DNA of 40,389 nt, taken from the NCBI GenBank assembly GCA_902764415.1, contig CACWVU010000023.1:1-40389 (forward strand). Reading direction: 5' to 3'. A program made the translations under genes and the position numbers. Below, one piece after another: positions 6,630 to 15,270 of this stretch (position 1 is its first letter; the number at the start of each line of letters is the position of its first letter). The notes under the pieces are model-generated. The model was not told the DNA's origin. It searched no databases and saw only the letters and a list, made by a program, of their open reading frames with translations. Source of the stretch: an uncultured bacterium. GTDB lineage: Bacteria > Verrucomicrobiota > Kiritimatiellia > RFP12 > UBA1067.

Positions 6630-7526
6630 CTAGAAGCGGGGGAGGCGGGAGAGCGACTCGACGCGGCCTTCGGGACGAAACCTGAGCGCCCAGACGCGGC
6701 CGTGCTCGTCGCGGAGCGCGCGGAGTCGCCGCTCGTCGCGGCGGTGGCAGGCGGCGTCGAGGAGGTTCGCCATGTGGACGATCTCCTTGGCCCAGTCGCT
6801 GCGGTCGGTCCAGCGCTCCGCTGCGACGCGCACGCCGCGCGCGACTCCGCCTACGTCCTCGAGCACCGTCTCGGTGATGCCGGGATGACGCGAGTAGCCG
6901 ATTTCGTTCGCGAGGATGTTGAAGAACTCGGAGGAGTCGTCCCGCACCGCGCCGCCGCGCAGATACAGGGTGCCGAGCTTGAGGAGGAGTCCGCCGAGCG
7001 GCGCGTCCAGCACCCGGTCGAGCTCGCGCTCGAGGTCCATCTTCGCCGCCTTGCGTCCGTCGCTCGCGAAGTTGCCGCCGAGGATGATCCCGGGGAGCGA
7101 GGCGGCGAGCGGCTGCCAGGCGCACTCGTCGGCGAAGTCGGTGACGAGGAACCGCCGCGCCTTGCGGAGACGGGCAGTCTCCTCGGCGCGTCCCATGCGC
7201 TCGCGCATTTCCTCCACGCGGCCAGCGAGCGAGCGCGGCGACTCGGTGGAGACAGCCACCGTGTCGCCGGCGAGCAGGAGGCGGTCGTAGCCGTCGGGGT
7301 CGATCTCGACAAGCTTGATCCCCTGCATCTCGCAGTAGGCCGCGAGCCGCCGCGGATCCTCGAGCGCGGGAGGGTCGTCCTCGAAGCCGGAGCTGAATTC
7401 GCCGCGGTGGACGAAGAGCTCGTTGTAGCCGCAGCCGGCGAGGAGGTCGACGACGAACCGCATCGCCCGCGTCGTCGGCGCGCGGCGGGTGATGTCGATC
7501 AGGTACGCTCGCTTCTCGAAGGACAT
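6630..7526 (-). CDS. Shortened GH20-like TIM-barrel protein
   Basis: A 298-aa protein without a signal peptide. Residues 1-70 resemble the start of a family 20 glycoside hydrolase-like barrel: AYLIDITRRAPTTRAMRFVV, then GYNELFVHRGEFSSGF and an acidic strand, GIKLVEIDPDGYDRL. From about residue 75 it resembles the later part of large PVC GH20-like proteins: SLAGRVEEM, then LVTDFADECAWQPL, where relatives as I remember them read TDWGDxGHWQPL. The middle of the barrel, where the catalytic Asp-Glu pair normally lies, appears absent, so it may be non-catalytic. Start: ATG at 7526, 11 nt after the TrhA stop. It is third in the mrp-trhA operon. The family assignment is tentative. Confidence 0.5.
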   Translation of the reverse strand: MSFEKRAYLIDITRRAPTTRAMRFVVDLLAGCGYNELFVHRGEFSSGFEDDPPALEDPRRLAAYCEMQGIKLVEIDPDGYDRLLLAGDTVAVSTESPRSLAGRVEEMRERMGRAEETARLRKARRFLVTDFADECAWQPLAASLPGIILGGNFASDGRKAAKMDLERELDRVLDAPLGGLLLKLGTLYLRGGAVRDDSSEFFNILANEIGYSRHPGITETVLEDVGGVARGVRVAAERWTDRSDWAKEIVHMANLLDAACHRRDERRLRALRDEHGRVWALRFRPEGRVESLSRLPRF

Positions 7527-7537
7527 GGCAAGGCGCC

Positions 7538-8194
7538 TCACGCCATCACGTACCAGAGGATGCAGAAGAAGTGGCAGACCGTGCCGGCGAGCACGAAGAG
7601 GTGCCACACCATGTGCGAGTAGGGAAGCCGCTTCCAGAGATAGAAGCCGCAGCCCGCGGTGTAGAGCGCACCGCCGAGCACGAGCCACATCGCGCCGAGG
7701 CCAGTGAGTGACCTTATCAGCGGCGCAATTGCCGCGAGCGCCGCCCATCCCATCACCACGTAGGCCGAGGTGGAGATGTAGCGGAAGCGTCCGGTGGTGA
7801 AGGCCTTGAAGACCGTCCCCACGACCGCCGCGCCCCACTCCACCCCGAAGATCGTCCAGGCGAGGCCGGGATGCGTAGGACGCAGCGTCACCAGGCAGAA
7901 CGGGGTGTAGCTGCCGGCAATGAGGAAGAAGATCGCCATGTGGTCCATCTTGTGCAGCACCTGCTTCGCCGGCTCGTAGGAGACGGCGTGGTAGGCGGAC
8001 GAAATCGCGTAGAGGAAGATCGTCGACGCGCCGAAGATGGCTCCTGAAGTCGCCTTCCACGCCACGTCCACGCCGCTCACCGCGCCCTGCCAGACGAGCA
8101 GCGCAAGCATCGCCGCGCCGAGGTGGGAGCCGACGACGTGGGTGACGGCGTTGGCGACCTCCTCGCCCGAGGTCTGGCGTTCAGACGAGCGCAT
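7538..8194 (-). CDS. trhA: Hemolysin III / TrhA (PAQR-like) membrane protein
   Basis: A 218-aa seven-helix membrane protein. Family motifs are visible: NAVTHVVG near residues 16-23 (ExxNAxTH pattern), SSAYHAV with the conserved Ser and His, KMDHMAIFFLIAGSYTPF in the middle, and PYSHMVWHLFVLAGTVCHFF at the end. The conserved His residues are the zinc site typical of PAQR/TrhA proteins. The family is linked to membrane energetics and fatty-acid homeostasis rather than to haemolysis. The gene overlaps the end of mrp by 14 nt. Length is normal for the family. Confidence 0.93.
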   Translation of the reverse strand: MRSSERQTSGEEVANAVTHVVGSHLGAAMLALLVWQGAVSGVDVAWKATSGAIFGASTIFLYAISSAYHAVSYEPAKQVLHKMDHMAIFFLIAGSYTPFCLVTLRPTHPGLAWTIFGVEWGAAVVGTVFKAFTTGRFRYISTSAYVVMGWAALAAIAPLIRSLTGLGAMWLVLGGALYTAGCGFYLWKRLPYSHMVWHLFVLAGTVCHFFCILWYVMA

Positions 8195-9008
8195 CGAGGA
8201 TCGACTTCATGAACGAGACGTCGGCAAGTTCGACCGTCCCTGCGTCAACCGCCGCGGCGAGCGCGGGGTCGATCGGCACCGACGCGACGGCCTTGATGCC
8301 GTGCGCGGCGGCCATTTCCGCGGCCTTGGAGGGACCGAACACCTCGTGCACCTTGCCGCAGTCGGGGCACTTGAAGGAGCTCATGTTCTCGACAAGCCCG
8401 AGGACCGGCACCTTCATCATGTCCGCCATCCGCACCGCCTTCTCGACCACGAGCTGCACCAGGTCCTGCGGCGAGGTGACCACCACCGCGCCGGCGACCG
8501 GCAGCGACTGGAACACCGTGAGAGGCACGTCGCCGGTGCCCGGCGGCATGTCCACGAACATCACGTCGACGTCGCCCCAGACGACCTCGCTCCAGAACTG
8601 CTTCACCGCGCCGGCGATCACCGGTCCGCGCCAGACCACGGGCGACTTCGGGTCGTCGACGAGCAGATTCAGCGACATCACCCCGATTCCGCCCTGGGTG
8701 CGGCAGGGCAGGATGCCGCCTTCGCCGTCGGCGACGGCGCGCTCGGCGAGGCCGAAGGCGGTCGGGATGGACGGTCCGGTGACGTCGGCGTCGAGGATGG
8801 CGGTCTTGAGTCCGCGCCGGGACGCCGCCACCGCCAGCAGCTCGGTGACGAGCGACTTGCCGACGCCGCCCTTGCCGCTCATGACGGCGATGACCTTGCC
8901 GATGCGGCTCTTCGAGTTGGCGGCTACCTGGAAGCTCTTCGGGTCAGAGCAGCCGCCTTCCTTCTTCTTCGCGCAGTTTGCGCAGTCGTGGTTGCATTCT
9001 TCGCTCAT
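8181..9008 (-). CDS. mrp: Mrp/NBP35-type Fe-S cluster carrier ATPase
   Basis: A 275-aa P-loop protein that binds and transfers Fe-S clusters. The Walker A/deviant P-loop SGKGGVGKS lies near residues 44-52, followed by LDADVTGPSIP, VVWRGP, and FVDMPPGTGD (Walker B). A CPDCGK pair near residue 210 is the CxxC used for cluster binding. The extra N-terminal cluster CNHDCANCAKKKEGGC is like that of NBP35/ApbC-type proteins with a second Fe-S site. A TGGTATAAT box at 9020-9028 lies 11 nt before the ATG, so the leader would be only about 4 nt and translation probably does not use a Shine-Dalgarno site. First gene of the mrp-trhA-GH20-like operon. Confidence 0.95.
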   Translation of the reverse strand: MSEECNHDCANCAKKKEGGCSDPKSFQVAANSKSRIGKVIAVMSGKGGVGKSLVTELLAVAASRRGLKTAILDADVTGPSIPTAFGLAERAVADGEGGILPCRTQGGIGVMSLNLLVDDPKSPVVWRGPVIAGAVKQFWSEVVWGDVDVMFVDMPPGTGDVPLTVFQSLPVAGAVVVTSPQDLVQLVVEKAVRMADMMKVPVLGLVENMSSFKCPDCGKVHEVFGPSKAAEMAAAHGIKAVASVPIDPALAAAVDAGTVELADVSFMKSILDALV

Positions 9009-9019
9009 AGTTGAGGCGT

Positions 9020-9028
9020 ATTATACCA
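9020..9028 (-). promoter_or_regulatory. Extended -10 box (TGGTATAAT) of mrp
   Basis: Plus-strand ATTATACCA; 11 nt separate TATAAT from the mrp ATG. The DNA directly upstream of the box is the GTGGTTC heptamer array at about 9031-9061, so the -35 region is repeat DNA. Confidence 0.7.
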
Positions 9029-9030
9029 TA

Positions 9031-9061
9031 TTCGTGGTTCGTGGTTCGTGGTTCGTGGTTC
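9031..9061. repeat. Tandem heptamer array, unit GTGGTTC (about 4 copies)
   Basis: Tandem TTCGTGG/GTGGTTC heptamers lie between mrp and the eno terminator. The same unit occurs at 1932-1959, 10471-10536, 14492-14509 (degenerate), 14571-14584 and 28421-28429. Confidence 0.85.
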
Positions 9062-9075
9062 GGGGATGGTACAAG

Positions 9076-9107
9076 CGAGCCGCGCGGACGGATGGCCGCG
9101 CGGCTCG
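9076..9107. terminator. Strong hairpin downstream of eno
   Basis: A perfect 12-bp inverted repeat, CGAGCCGCGCGG (9076-9087) and CCGCGCGGCTCG (9096-9107), with an 8-nt loop, starts 28 nt past the eno stop. There is no T-run, so it may be an atypical intrinsic terminator or an mRNA 3'-end stabiliser. Confidence 0.65.
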
Positions 9108-9134
9108 TTGTTGGCGTAATGCCGTGGCTGGCCC

Positions 9135-10608
<1,474 letters not shown>

Positions 10609-10615
10609 AAAACAC

Positions 10616-11296
10616 TCAAACCGCAGCAAGCGTCTCGAGCTCCTTGACGATCCGGCGAGCAACCGCCTTCTTCGACATCAGCGGCAGGCGGATGTAGGAG
10701 CCGTCGGCGCGGACGAACGCGACCCGGTTCGAGTCCGAGCCAAAGCCGCTGCCCTTTTCGGCGACATCGTTCGCCACCGTGAACGCAAGACGCTTCTCGC
10801 GGCACTTGCGCGCCGCCTCGGCAATCGGCGAGCCGGTCTCGGCGGCAAAGCCTACCAGCACCGCGTCCTTGCGCCCAGCGCGCCGAAGCCGCGCGCCGAC
10901 GGACTTGAGGACGTCCGGGTTGCGCACGAGCTCCAGCGTGCCGGACATCTCGCGCTTCTTGAGCTTCTTCGCGGCGCGGCGGCGCGGACGCCAGTCGGCC
11001 ACAGCGGCGACGCCCACGAACGCAAGCGGCGCGGAGCGCGGCGCGGAATCGACCGCCGCAGTCGCCGCGGCGAGCATCTCGCGGGCGGACACCACGTCCA
11101 CGCGCTTGACTCCGCGCGGCGTCTTCAGCGCGACGGGCCCCGCCACCAGCACCACCTCGTGCCCACGCCGAGCGGCCTCGGCGGCGACGGCGAAGCCCAT
11201 CTTGCCGGTGGAGGGGTTGGAAAGGAACCTCACCGGGTCAAGGTGCTCGCGGGTGGGACCGGCGGTCACCACCACTCTCATGCGAGATACGCTCAT
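10616..11296 (-). CDS. coaB: Phosphopantothenoylcysteine synthetase (CoaB), stand-alone
   Basis: A 226-aa protein matching only the CoaB half of the usual CoaBC fusion. It ligates cysteine to 4'-phosphopantothenate in coenzyme A synthesis. Motifs: VVTAGPTREHLDPVRFLSN, then STGKMGF near residues 29-35, GVAAVADWRP, and VGFAAETG. The CoaC decarboxylase domain is missing and is not seen in this window. Start: ATG at 11296 overlaps the J-domain stop (ATGA) and has AAGGGGG about 7 nt upstream; an internal ATG at codon 6 (MRVVVTAG) is a weaker alternative. Last gene of the plsY-J-domain-coaB operon. Confidence 0.9.
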   Translation of the reverse strand: MSVSRMRVVVTAGPTREHLDPVRFLSNPSTGKMGFAVAAEAARRGHEVVLVAGPVALKTPRGVKRVDVVSAREMLAAATAAVDSAPRSAPLAFVGVAAVADWRPRRRAAKKLKKREMSGTLELVRNPDVLKSVGARLRRAGRKDAVLVGFAAETGSPIAEAARKCREKRLAFTVANDVAEKGSGFGSDSNRVAFVRADGSYIRLPLMSKKAVARRIVKELETLAAV

Positions 11297-11673
11297 TTAA
11301 GCCCCCTTGCGTCTCGGATCTCGCTCCAGGCGGCGTTGACCCGCGCCATCTTCGCGTCTGCCGCGGCAACCGCCGCGTCGTCCGCCCCCGCGGCGCGGAG
11401 CGCATCCGGGTGGTGCTTCTTGGCGAGCTCGCGGTAGGCGGCGCGCACCACCTCGTTCTCGGCTTCCGGTGCGACGCCGAGCTCGGCGTATGCCTTGAGG
11501 AGCGTGTCGTCGTCGACCGGGAACGGCGAGGCGCGTCCTGGCGCGGGTCCGCGGCGGCCGGCGAACCAGCGGCGCTCCACCCAGTCGCCGGCGAGGGCGC
11601 CGATGATGGCGCCGACCCAGCTCCCGCGGGCGCCGCCCGCGATCGATCCGATGACGAACCCCTTCCAGCCCAC
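11293..11673 (-). CDS. Small J-domain protein with Gly-rich N-terminus
   Basis: A 126-aa protein. Residues 7-30 are a glycine-zipper-like hydrophobic stretch (IGSIAGGARGSWVGAIIGAL), probably membrane-embedded. Residues 57-125 form a J domain: LLKAYAELGVAPEAENE, then AAYRELAKKHHPDAL with the invariant HPD tripeptide that stimulates DnaK ATPase. The layout resembles a reduced DjlA/TerB-like co-chaperone without the TerB part. It lies 3 nt after plsY and overlaps coaB by 4 nt. Its client is unknown; a membrane-localised DnaK recruiter is the likeliest role. Confidence 0.85.
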   Translation of the reverse strand: MGWKGFVIGSIAGGARGSWVGAIIGALAGDWVERRWFAGRRGPAPGRASPFPVDDDTLLKAYAELGVAPEAENEVVRAAYRELAKKHHPDALRAAGADDAAVAAADAKMARVNAAWSEIRDARGLK

Positions 11674-11676
11674 GGC

Positions 11677-12306
11677 TCAGCCGTCCCTGCGCCGGCCGAA
11701 GAGGTAGATCTTGCTTTCGCAGCCGGTGGCGAGGCGCTTGATGTTCGACCGGTGCTTCCAGATGACGAAGAGCGCGACCAGGGTGACGAGCACGCACTGC
11801 GGCAGATCCGCCGCGCCGCGCACGCCGAGGACAGGGAACCAGACCATGACCGCGAGGAAGGCGGCCGCGAGGCAGCTGCCGAGCGAGATGTAGTGGGTAA
11901 TCGCGAAGACGAGCGCGAAGACGGCAAACGCGCAGCCGACGAGCGCTGGCGCGAGGCCGAGCAGCATGCCGAACGCCGTCGCCACGCCCTTGCCGCCCTT
12001 GAACTTCATGTATGGAGTGAGCATGTGGCCGACGACGCAGGCGACGCCGACCCAGAGCGCTGCCTCGGGCAGGAAGCGCCGCGCCGCCAGGGTCGGGAGG
12101 AGGCCCTTGAGGACGTCGCACGCGAAGGCGACGAGCCCCCACTTCTTGCCGACGGTGCGGAACACGTTCGTCGCCCCGATGTTCTTCGAGCCGACGGTAC
12201 GCACGTCCACGCCGCGCATCCTGCCGATGAGGTATCCGAACGGTATCCCGCCGACGAGATACACGCCGAGGATCCACGCCGCCCACACGATCGTCTTTTC
12301 GTCCAT
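11677..12306 (-). CDS. plsY: Acyl-phosphate:glycerol-3-phosphate acyltransferase PlsY
   Basis: A 209-aa inner-membrane enzyme making 1-acyl-glycerol-3-phosphate from acyl phosphate, the first acylation in phospholipid synthesis. PlsY motifs are intact: GGIPFGYLIGR, then GSKNIGATNVFR near residues 38-49, KGLLPTL, KFKGGKGVATAFG near 102-114, and KHRSNIKRL near the end. About five membrane segments. The ATG at 12306 lies only 6 nt after TATAAT of a TGGTATAAT box (12313-12321), so the mRNA is predicted to begin at or within a base of the start codon. First gene of the operon with the J-domain protein and coaB. Confidence 0.97.
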   Translation of the reverse strand: MDEKTIVWAAWILGVYLVGGIPFGYLIGRMRGVDVRTVGSKNIGATNVFRTVGKKWGLVAFACDVLKGLLPTLAARRFLPEAALWVGVACVVGHMLTPYMKFKGGKGVATAFGMLLGLAPALVGCAFAVFALVFAITHYISLGSCLAAAFLAVMVWFPVLGVRGAADLPQCVLVTLVALFVIWKHRSNIKRLATGCESKIYLFGRRRDG

Positions 12307-12312
12307 GGCCGT

Positions 12313-12321
12313 ATTATACCA
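12313..12321 (-). promoter_or_regulatory. Extended -10 box (TGGTATAAT) of plsY, leaderless
   Basis: Plus-strand ATTATACCA with only 6 nt between TATAAT and the ATG. A normal -10 to start-site distance puts the mRNA 5' end on the start codon itself. This is the clearest leaderless case in the window. Confidence 0.75.
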
Positions 12322-12333
12322 AAAACCGCCTCG

Positions 12334-13476
12334 CTATTTCGCCGCGTCGTAGTGGCGGGCGATGGCCTCGTAGCCCTCGATCATCGCCGGCGGGAGCTTG
12401 CCGTAGAGCTTGTAGTAGTCGCAGACGACCGGCAGGCAACGCGTCTTCCACTTGGCGATGGTGTTGAGCGCGATCGACTTGAGCTGGTGGTGGGCGAAGG
12501 GATTGGCGAAGCGCTCGAGGACGGAGTTGGCGTACTCGGTCTTTTCGGCTTCGGGCAGGTTGACGGTCGGGTAGATCTCGTCGAAGACTACCTTGCGGAC
12601 GAACTGGTTGAACTCCGGGTCGGCGATGCACTGGGCGACCTCGGTGAAGCCCTTCTCGAGCCCGCGGTAGACCATCGTGGTGTGCGTCGCGTTGAGGAAG
12701 CGCACCTTGCGGGTGCGGTAGGGCTGCATGTCGGGCGTGTAGACGACGTTCACGCCGGCCGCCTTGAGCGGCAGCTCCTTCTCGAGGTCGAAGCCGGCCG
12801 GGGTCTCGACGACGAAGAAGTGGAACGGCTCGCCGCAGACGAGCACCTCGTCCTTCTCGCCGAGCCGCTCGGCGTAGCGCGCGGCGGACTCGGGGTCGGG
12901 ACGGCCGGCGACTATGCGGTCGACCAGGGTCGAGCAGAAGACGCACTCCTTCTCGATCCACTCGCCGAGTGCAGCGTCCGGCGCGTCGGCGAGGTGTTGG
13001 AGAACGCACGACTTCAGGTTGTCGCCGTTGTGCTCGATGAGCTCGCAGGGGATGAAGACGAGGCCAGGGAGCTTCGCGGCGAAGCGCGAGCGCAGGAGCC
13101 GCAGCACCTTGGCGGGGAAAGTGTCCGCGCCCTTTACGTACTGGATGCCCGCCTCGGTCGTGTTCGAGACGACGAACCGGAGCGACGGGATCGCAGCGTA
13201 CTGCTCGAGGTTGGCGGCGAGGTCCACGCCATTCACGGACGAGATCTCCTCGATCTCCTCGACGGTCTTGCCGCCGATGACGCCCCTGAGGCAGGTGTGG
13301 TACCTGCCGCCGCGCTCGTTGAGGATCCTCGACGGCGGCGAGAGCTCATCGCCGATCGGCTGGATGATCTGCACCTGGCCGTTGAAGCCGGCCTTGTCGT
13401 TCATCTTCTGGACCATCCAGTCGATGAAGCACCGGAGGAAGTTGCCTTCCCCGAACTGGAGTATCTTGGTTTCCAT
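12334..13476 (-). CDS. uxaB: UxaB-like tagaturonate reductase (mannitol dehydrogenase family)
   Basis: A 380-aa NAD-dependent polyol/sugar-acid dehydrogenase. It starts with ILQFGEGNFLRCFIDWM (dinucleotide-binding region), then LNERGGRYHTCLRG, VVSNTTEAGI (residues about 102-111), PCELIEHNGDNLK and VDRIVAG, all close to altronate oxidoreductase UxaB. FLNATHTTM and KSIALNTIAKWK in the C-terminal half carry the family's conserved Lys/Asn/His catalytic region. It probably interconverts D-tagaturonate and D-altronate in galacturonate breakdown; the beta-helix protein nearby could supply pectin fragments (inference). It is shorter than the roughly 480-aa E. coli enzyme. Start: ATG at 13476 with AAAGGAG at good spacing, 18 nt after the upstream gene. 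Confidence 0.85.
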   Translation of the reverse strand: METKILQFGEGNFLRCFIDWMVQKMNDKAGFNGQVQIIQPIGDELSPPSRILNERGGRYHTCLRGVIGGKTVEEIEEISSVNGVDLAANLEQYAAIPSLRFVVSNTTEAGIQYVKGADTFPAKVLRLLRSRFAAKLPGLVFIPCELIEHNGDNLKSCVLQHLADAPDAALGEWIEKECVFCSTLVDRIVAGRPDPESAARYAERLGEKDEVLVCGEPFHFFVVETPAGFDLEKELPLKAAGVNVVYTPDMQPYRTRKVRFLNATHTTMVYRGLEKGFTEVAQCIADPEFNQFVRKVVFDEIYPTVNLPEAEKTEYANSVLERFANPFAHHQLKSIALNTIAKWKTRCLPVVCDYYKLYGKLPPAMIEGYEAIARHYDAAK

Positions 13477-13494
13477 TTGCGTTCTCCTTTGGAA

Positions 13495-14472
13495 TTACTT
13501 GAGCTTGATCTCGATGGGCACGAAAAGATCGGGGTTCTTCGCCCGGCGCACGATCTTGTCGGCGTACTCGTCGGAGTAGTAGCGGTCGGTGTCGGTGCGG
13601 TCGCGGCGACCGTTGTAGCGCTGCAGCGCCTTGAGCCAACCGTCGAAGAATCCGTTTGGCCGGAGCGAGGCAGGCTTGGCGGAGGCGGAGAACCCCTTGC
13701 GCGAAAGGTACATGATCGCGGCGCGCACGTTGTCCTCCGCCGTCCCCTCGTTGCGCTTCGCCGGCTTGCTGAGCCCCACGAGCGTCTTCTCCTCGCCCCA
13801 GTCGCCGGGCACGTTGACCTGGAGCGGGTCGACCGCCCACGCCGCCTTGGAGCGCGGGCCGTTGCCGCCCGACTCCTCGATCATGTGCGCCTTGACGATC
13901 GCCGGGGTCAAGTCCTCGATCTTCGCCGCCTGCTCCGCCGTGCCGCCGCATGCCTTCGCCTTGTCGGCGTTGAACTCTTCCACCAGATGGACGATCAGTC
14001 CGTCATGCAGCTGGTAGCGGGGATCCTCGAAGCCGCGGAAGACCGGCACCTTGGAATTCTTGTTCGGGTGAGGATGTATCTCCCCAGGGAAATGGCGGCG
14101 GATCCAATCCTCGATCGCGTAGACCACCTTCATCTCCTCGTCGGTGACGAAGCGCCGGTCGACGTAGAGCTGGCCGAAGTCGTCGAACTCGATCTGCTTG
14201 AGGCCGAGCTGCGCCGCGATGCCGGCGACGTCCACGTCGACGACATGCCGGGCGCCGGGGCTCGCGGGCACCTCGGCGATGCCCCTCGCGCGCAGCTTCG
14301 CCTTGTGCTCGGCTTCGCGCGCTTCGGCGCGCTGCTGGATGACCAGCGCCTGGACGACAAGCGGCAGTATCTCGTTGAGCGCAGCCGCGTCGAGCTCAAG
14401 ATGCCGGTCCGCCGCGAAGAGATTCTGCACGGCGACCGCCAGGGCTGCAAGCATGACTAAACCAGTTCTCAT
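13495..14472 (-). CDS. Secreted lysozyme-fold (lytic transglycosylase-like) protein
   Basis: A 325-aa exported protein. The start at 14472 (MRTGLVMLAALAVAVQNLFA) is chosen because it gives a proper signal peptide and lies 7 nt after a TGGTATAAT box; upstream in-frame codons run through the promoter and repeat DNA. The C-terminal half looks like a lysozyme/SLT domain: VKAHMIEESGGNG with a candidate catalytic Glu, then WAVDPLQVNVPGDW, NVRAAIMYLSRKGF and WLKALQRYNG followed by a Tyr-rich YSDEYADKIV. It probably cleaves or binds peptidoglycan in the periplasm. The first 120 residues have no recognised domain. The uxaB-like gene follows 18 nt downstream. Confidence 0.65.
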   Translation of the reverse strand: MRTGLVMLAALAVAVQNLFAADRHLELDAAALNEILPLVVQALVIQQRAEAREAEHKAKLRARGIAEVPASPGARHVVDVDVAGIAAQLGLKQIEFDDFGQLYVDRRFVTDEEMKVVYAIEDWIRRHFPGEIHPHPNKNSKVPVFRGFEDPRYQLHDGLIVHLVEEFNADKAKACGGTAEQAAKIEDLTPAIVKAHMIEESGGNGPRSKAAWAVDPLQVNVPGDWGEEKTLVGLSKPAKRNEGTAEDNVRAAIMYLSRKGFSASAKPASLRPNGFFDGWLKALQRYNGRRDRTDTDRYYSDEYADKIVRRAKNPDLFVPIEIKLK

Positions 14473-14479
14473 GCCGCGT

Positions 14480-14488
14480 ATTATACCA
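14480..14488 (-). promoter_or_regulatory. Extended -10 box (TGGTATAAT) of the lysozyme-like gene
   Basis: Plus-strand ATTATACCA; 7 nt separate TATAAT from the ATG at 14472, so the transcript is predicted to be leaderless. This box decides the start codon of the gene. Confidence 0.7.
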
Positions 14489-14583
14489 AATTTCGTGGCT
14501 CGTGACTCGCTTGCCCGCCGTCTTGTCCTCCGTAGCACACAGCTCGAAGGAGGAAGCCTTGGCATAGGAGGGTGGCTCGTGGT
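14489..14583. repeat. Intergenic heptamers around a hairpin-like element
   Basis: Degenerate GTGGCTC/GTGACTC heptamers (14492-14509) and GTGGCTCGTGGTT (14571-14583) flank a segment with complementary CCTCC and GGAGG arms (near 14527-14531 and 14550-14554). It lies between the DedA stop and the next promoter and may act as the DedA transcript end. No gene is seen. Confidence 0.5.
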
Positions 14584-15258
14584 TTACGACTTGGCGGAAC
14601 GGCGCATGACCAGCCTGGAGACAACGAGGTAGGCGAGCGCAAGCACCACCGCCGCGGCGACGACGAGCGGCAGGTGGGCGGTCGCCATCTCCTTGCCGCG
14701 GGTGCAGAGCTCGAGGTAGCCGATGTCGGCGGTGGAGCGGCCAATCGCGTAGCCGACCGCCGCGAGGATGGCGGTCCATACCCCAGCGCCAAGCGCGGTG
14801 AAGAGCGTAAACTCGCCAAGCGGCATCCTGGCGATGCCGGCGGGAATGGATATGAGCTGGCGGATCGCCGGCAGCATGCGGCAGACGAAGGTCGTCGCCG
14901 CGCCGTAGCGGTTGAACACCTCGCAGGCGCGATCGAGCGCGGCTGGCTTCAGGAAGAACCACCGCCCATAGCGCTCGAGGAACGGCTTGCCGACCTTGAG
15001 CGCCAGGAAGTAGTTGACGTACGCGCCCGCGAGCGAACCGGCGACGCCGACCGCGACGGCAACCGCCGCCGCCAGCATCGGCGAGGAAAGCCCCATTTCG
15101 CCGCGCGCGGCAAGGAAGCCGGCGGGAATCATCACCACCTCGCTCGGGAACGGCACAAAGCTCGACTCGATGGCCATGAAGACGAAAACAAACACAAGCC
15201 CCCACGTCGGCGCGAGCGCGGCGATGGTGTCGAGATGCGATGCGATGGTCTCAAGCAT
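14584..15258 (-). CDS. DedA-family membrane protein
   Basis: A 224-aa inner-membrane protein of the DedA/VTT (SNARE-associated) family, several of whose members are lipid-carrier flippases. Diagnostic features: ESSFVPFPSEVVMIPAGFLA near residues 31-50 (the ExxxxPxPGE-type motif), GSLAGAYVNYFLALKVG, then the re-entrant segment FVCRMLPAIRQLISIPAGIARM near 120-140, with RxxPxxRxxxxxPAG intact, and a terminal membrane helix. It lies 12 nt downstream of the beta-helix gene and is probably co-transcribed with it. The transported lipid is not evident; undecaprenyl phosphate or phosphatidylethanolamine are possibilities for this family. Confidence 0.93.
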   Translation of the reverse strand: MLETIASHLDTIAALAPTWGLVFVFVFMAIESSFVPFPSEVVMIPAGFLAARGEMGLSSPMLAAAVAVAVGVAGSLAGAYVNYFLALKVGKPFLERYGRWFFLKPAALDRACEVFNRYGAATTFVCRMLPAIRQLISIPAGIARMPLGEFTLFTALGAGVWTAILAAVGYAIGRSTADIGYLELCTRGKEMATAHLPLVVAAAVVLALAYLVVSRLVMRRSAKS

Positions 15259-15270
15259 AGCGGCCAGCCC

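Noticed and set aside
9076..9107. Perfect 12-bp inverted repeat considered as a transposon end or operator
   Set aside because: Its place just past the eno stop and its short loop fit an mRNA 3'-end hairpin better; no second copy was noticed.
11410..14460. A plus-strand open frame of 1016 codons across plsY, uxaB and the lysozyme-like gene
   Set aside because: High GC and biased codon use on the minus strand suppress stops in this frame; it crosses several firm genes and their promoters.
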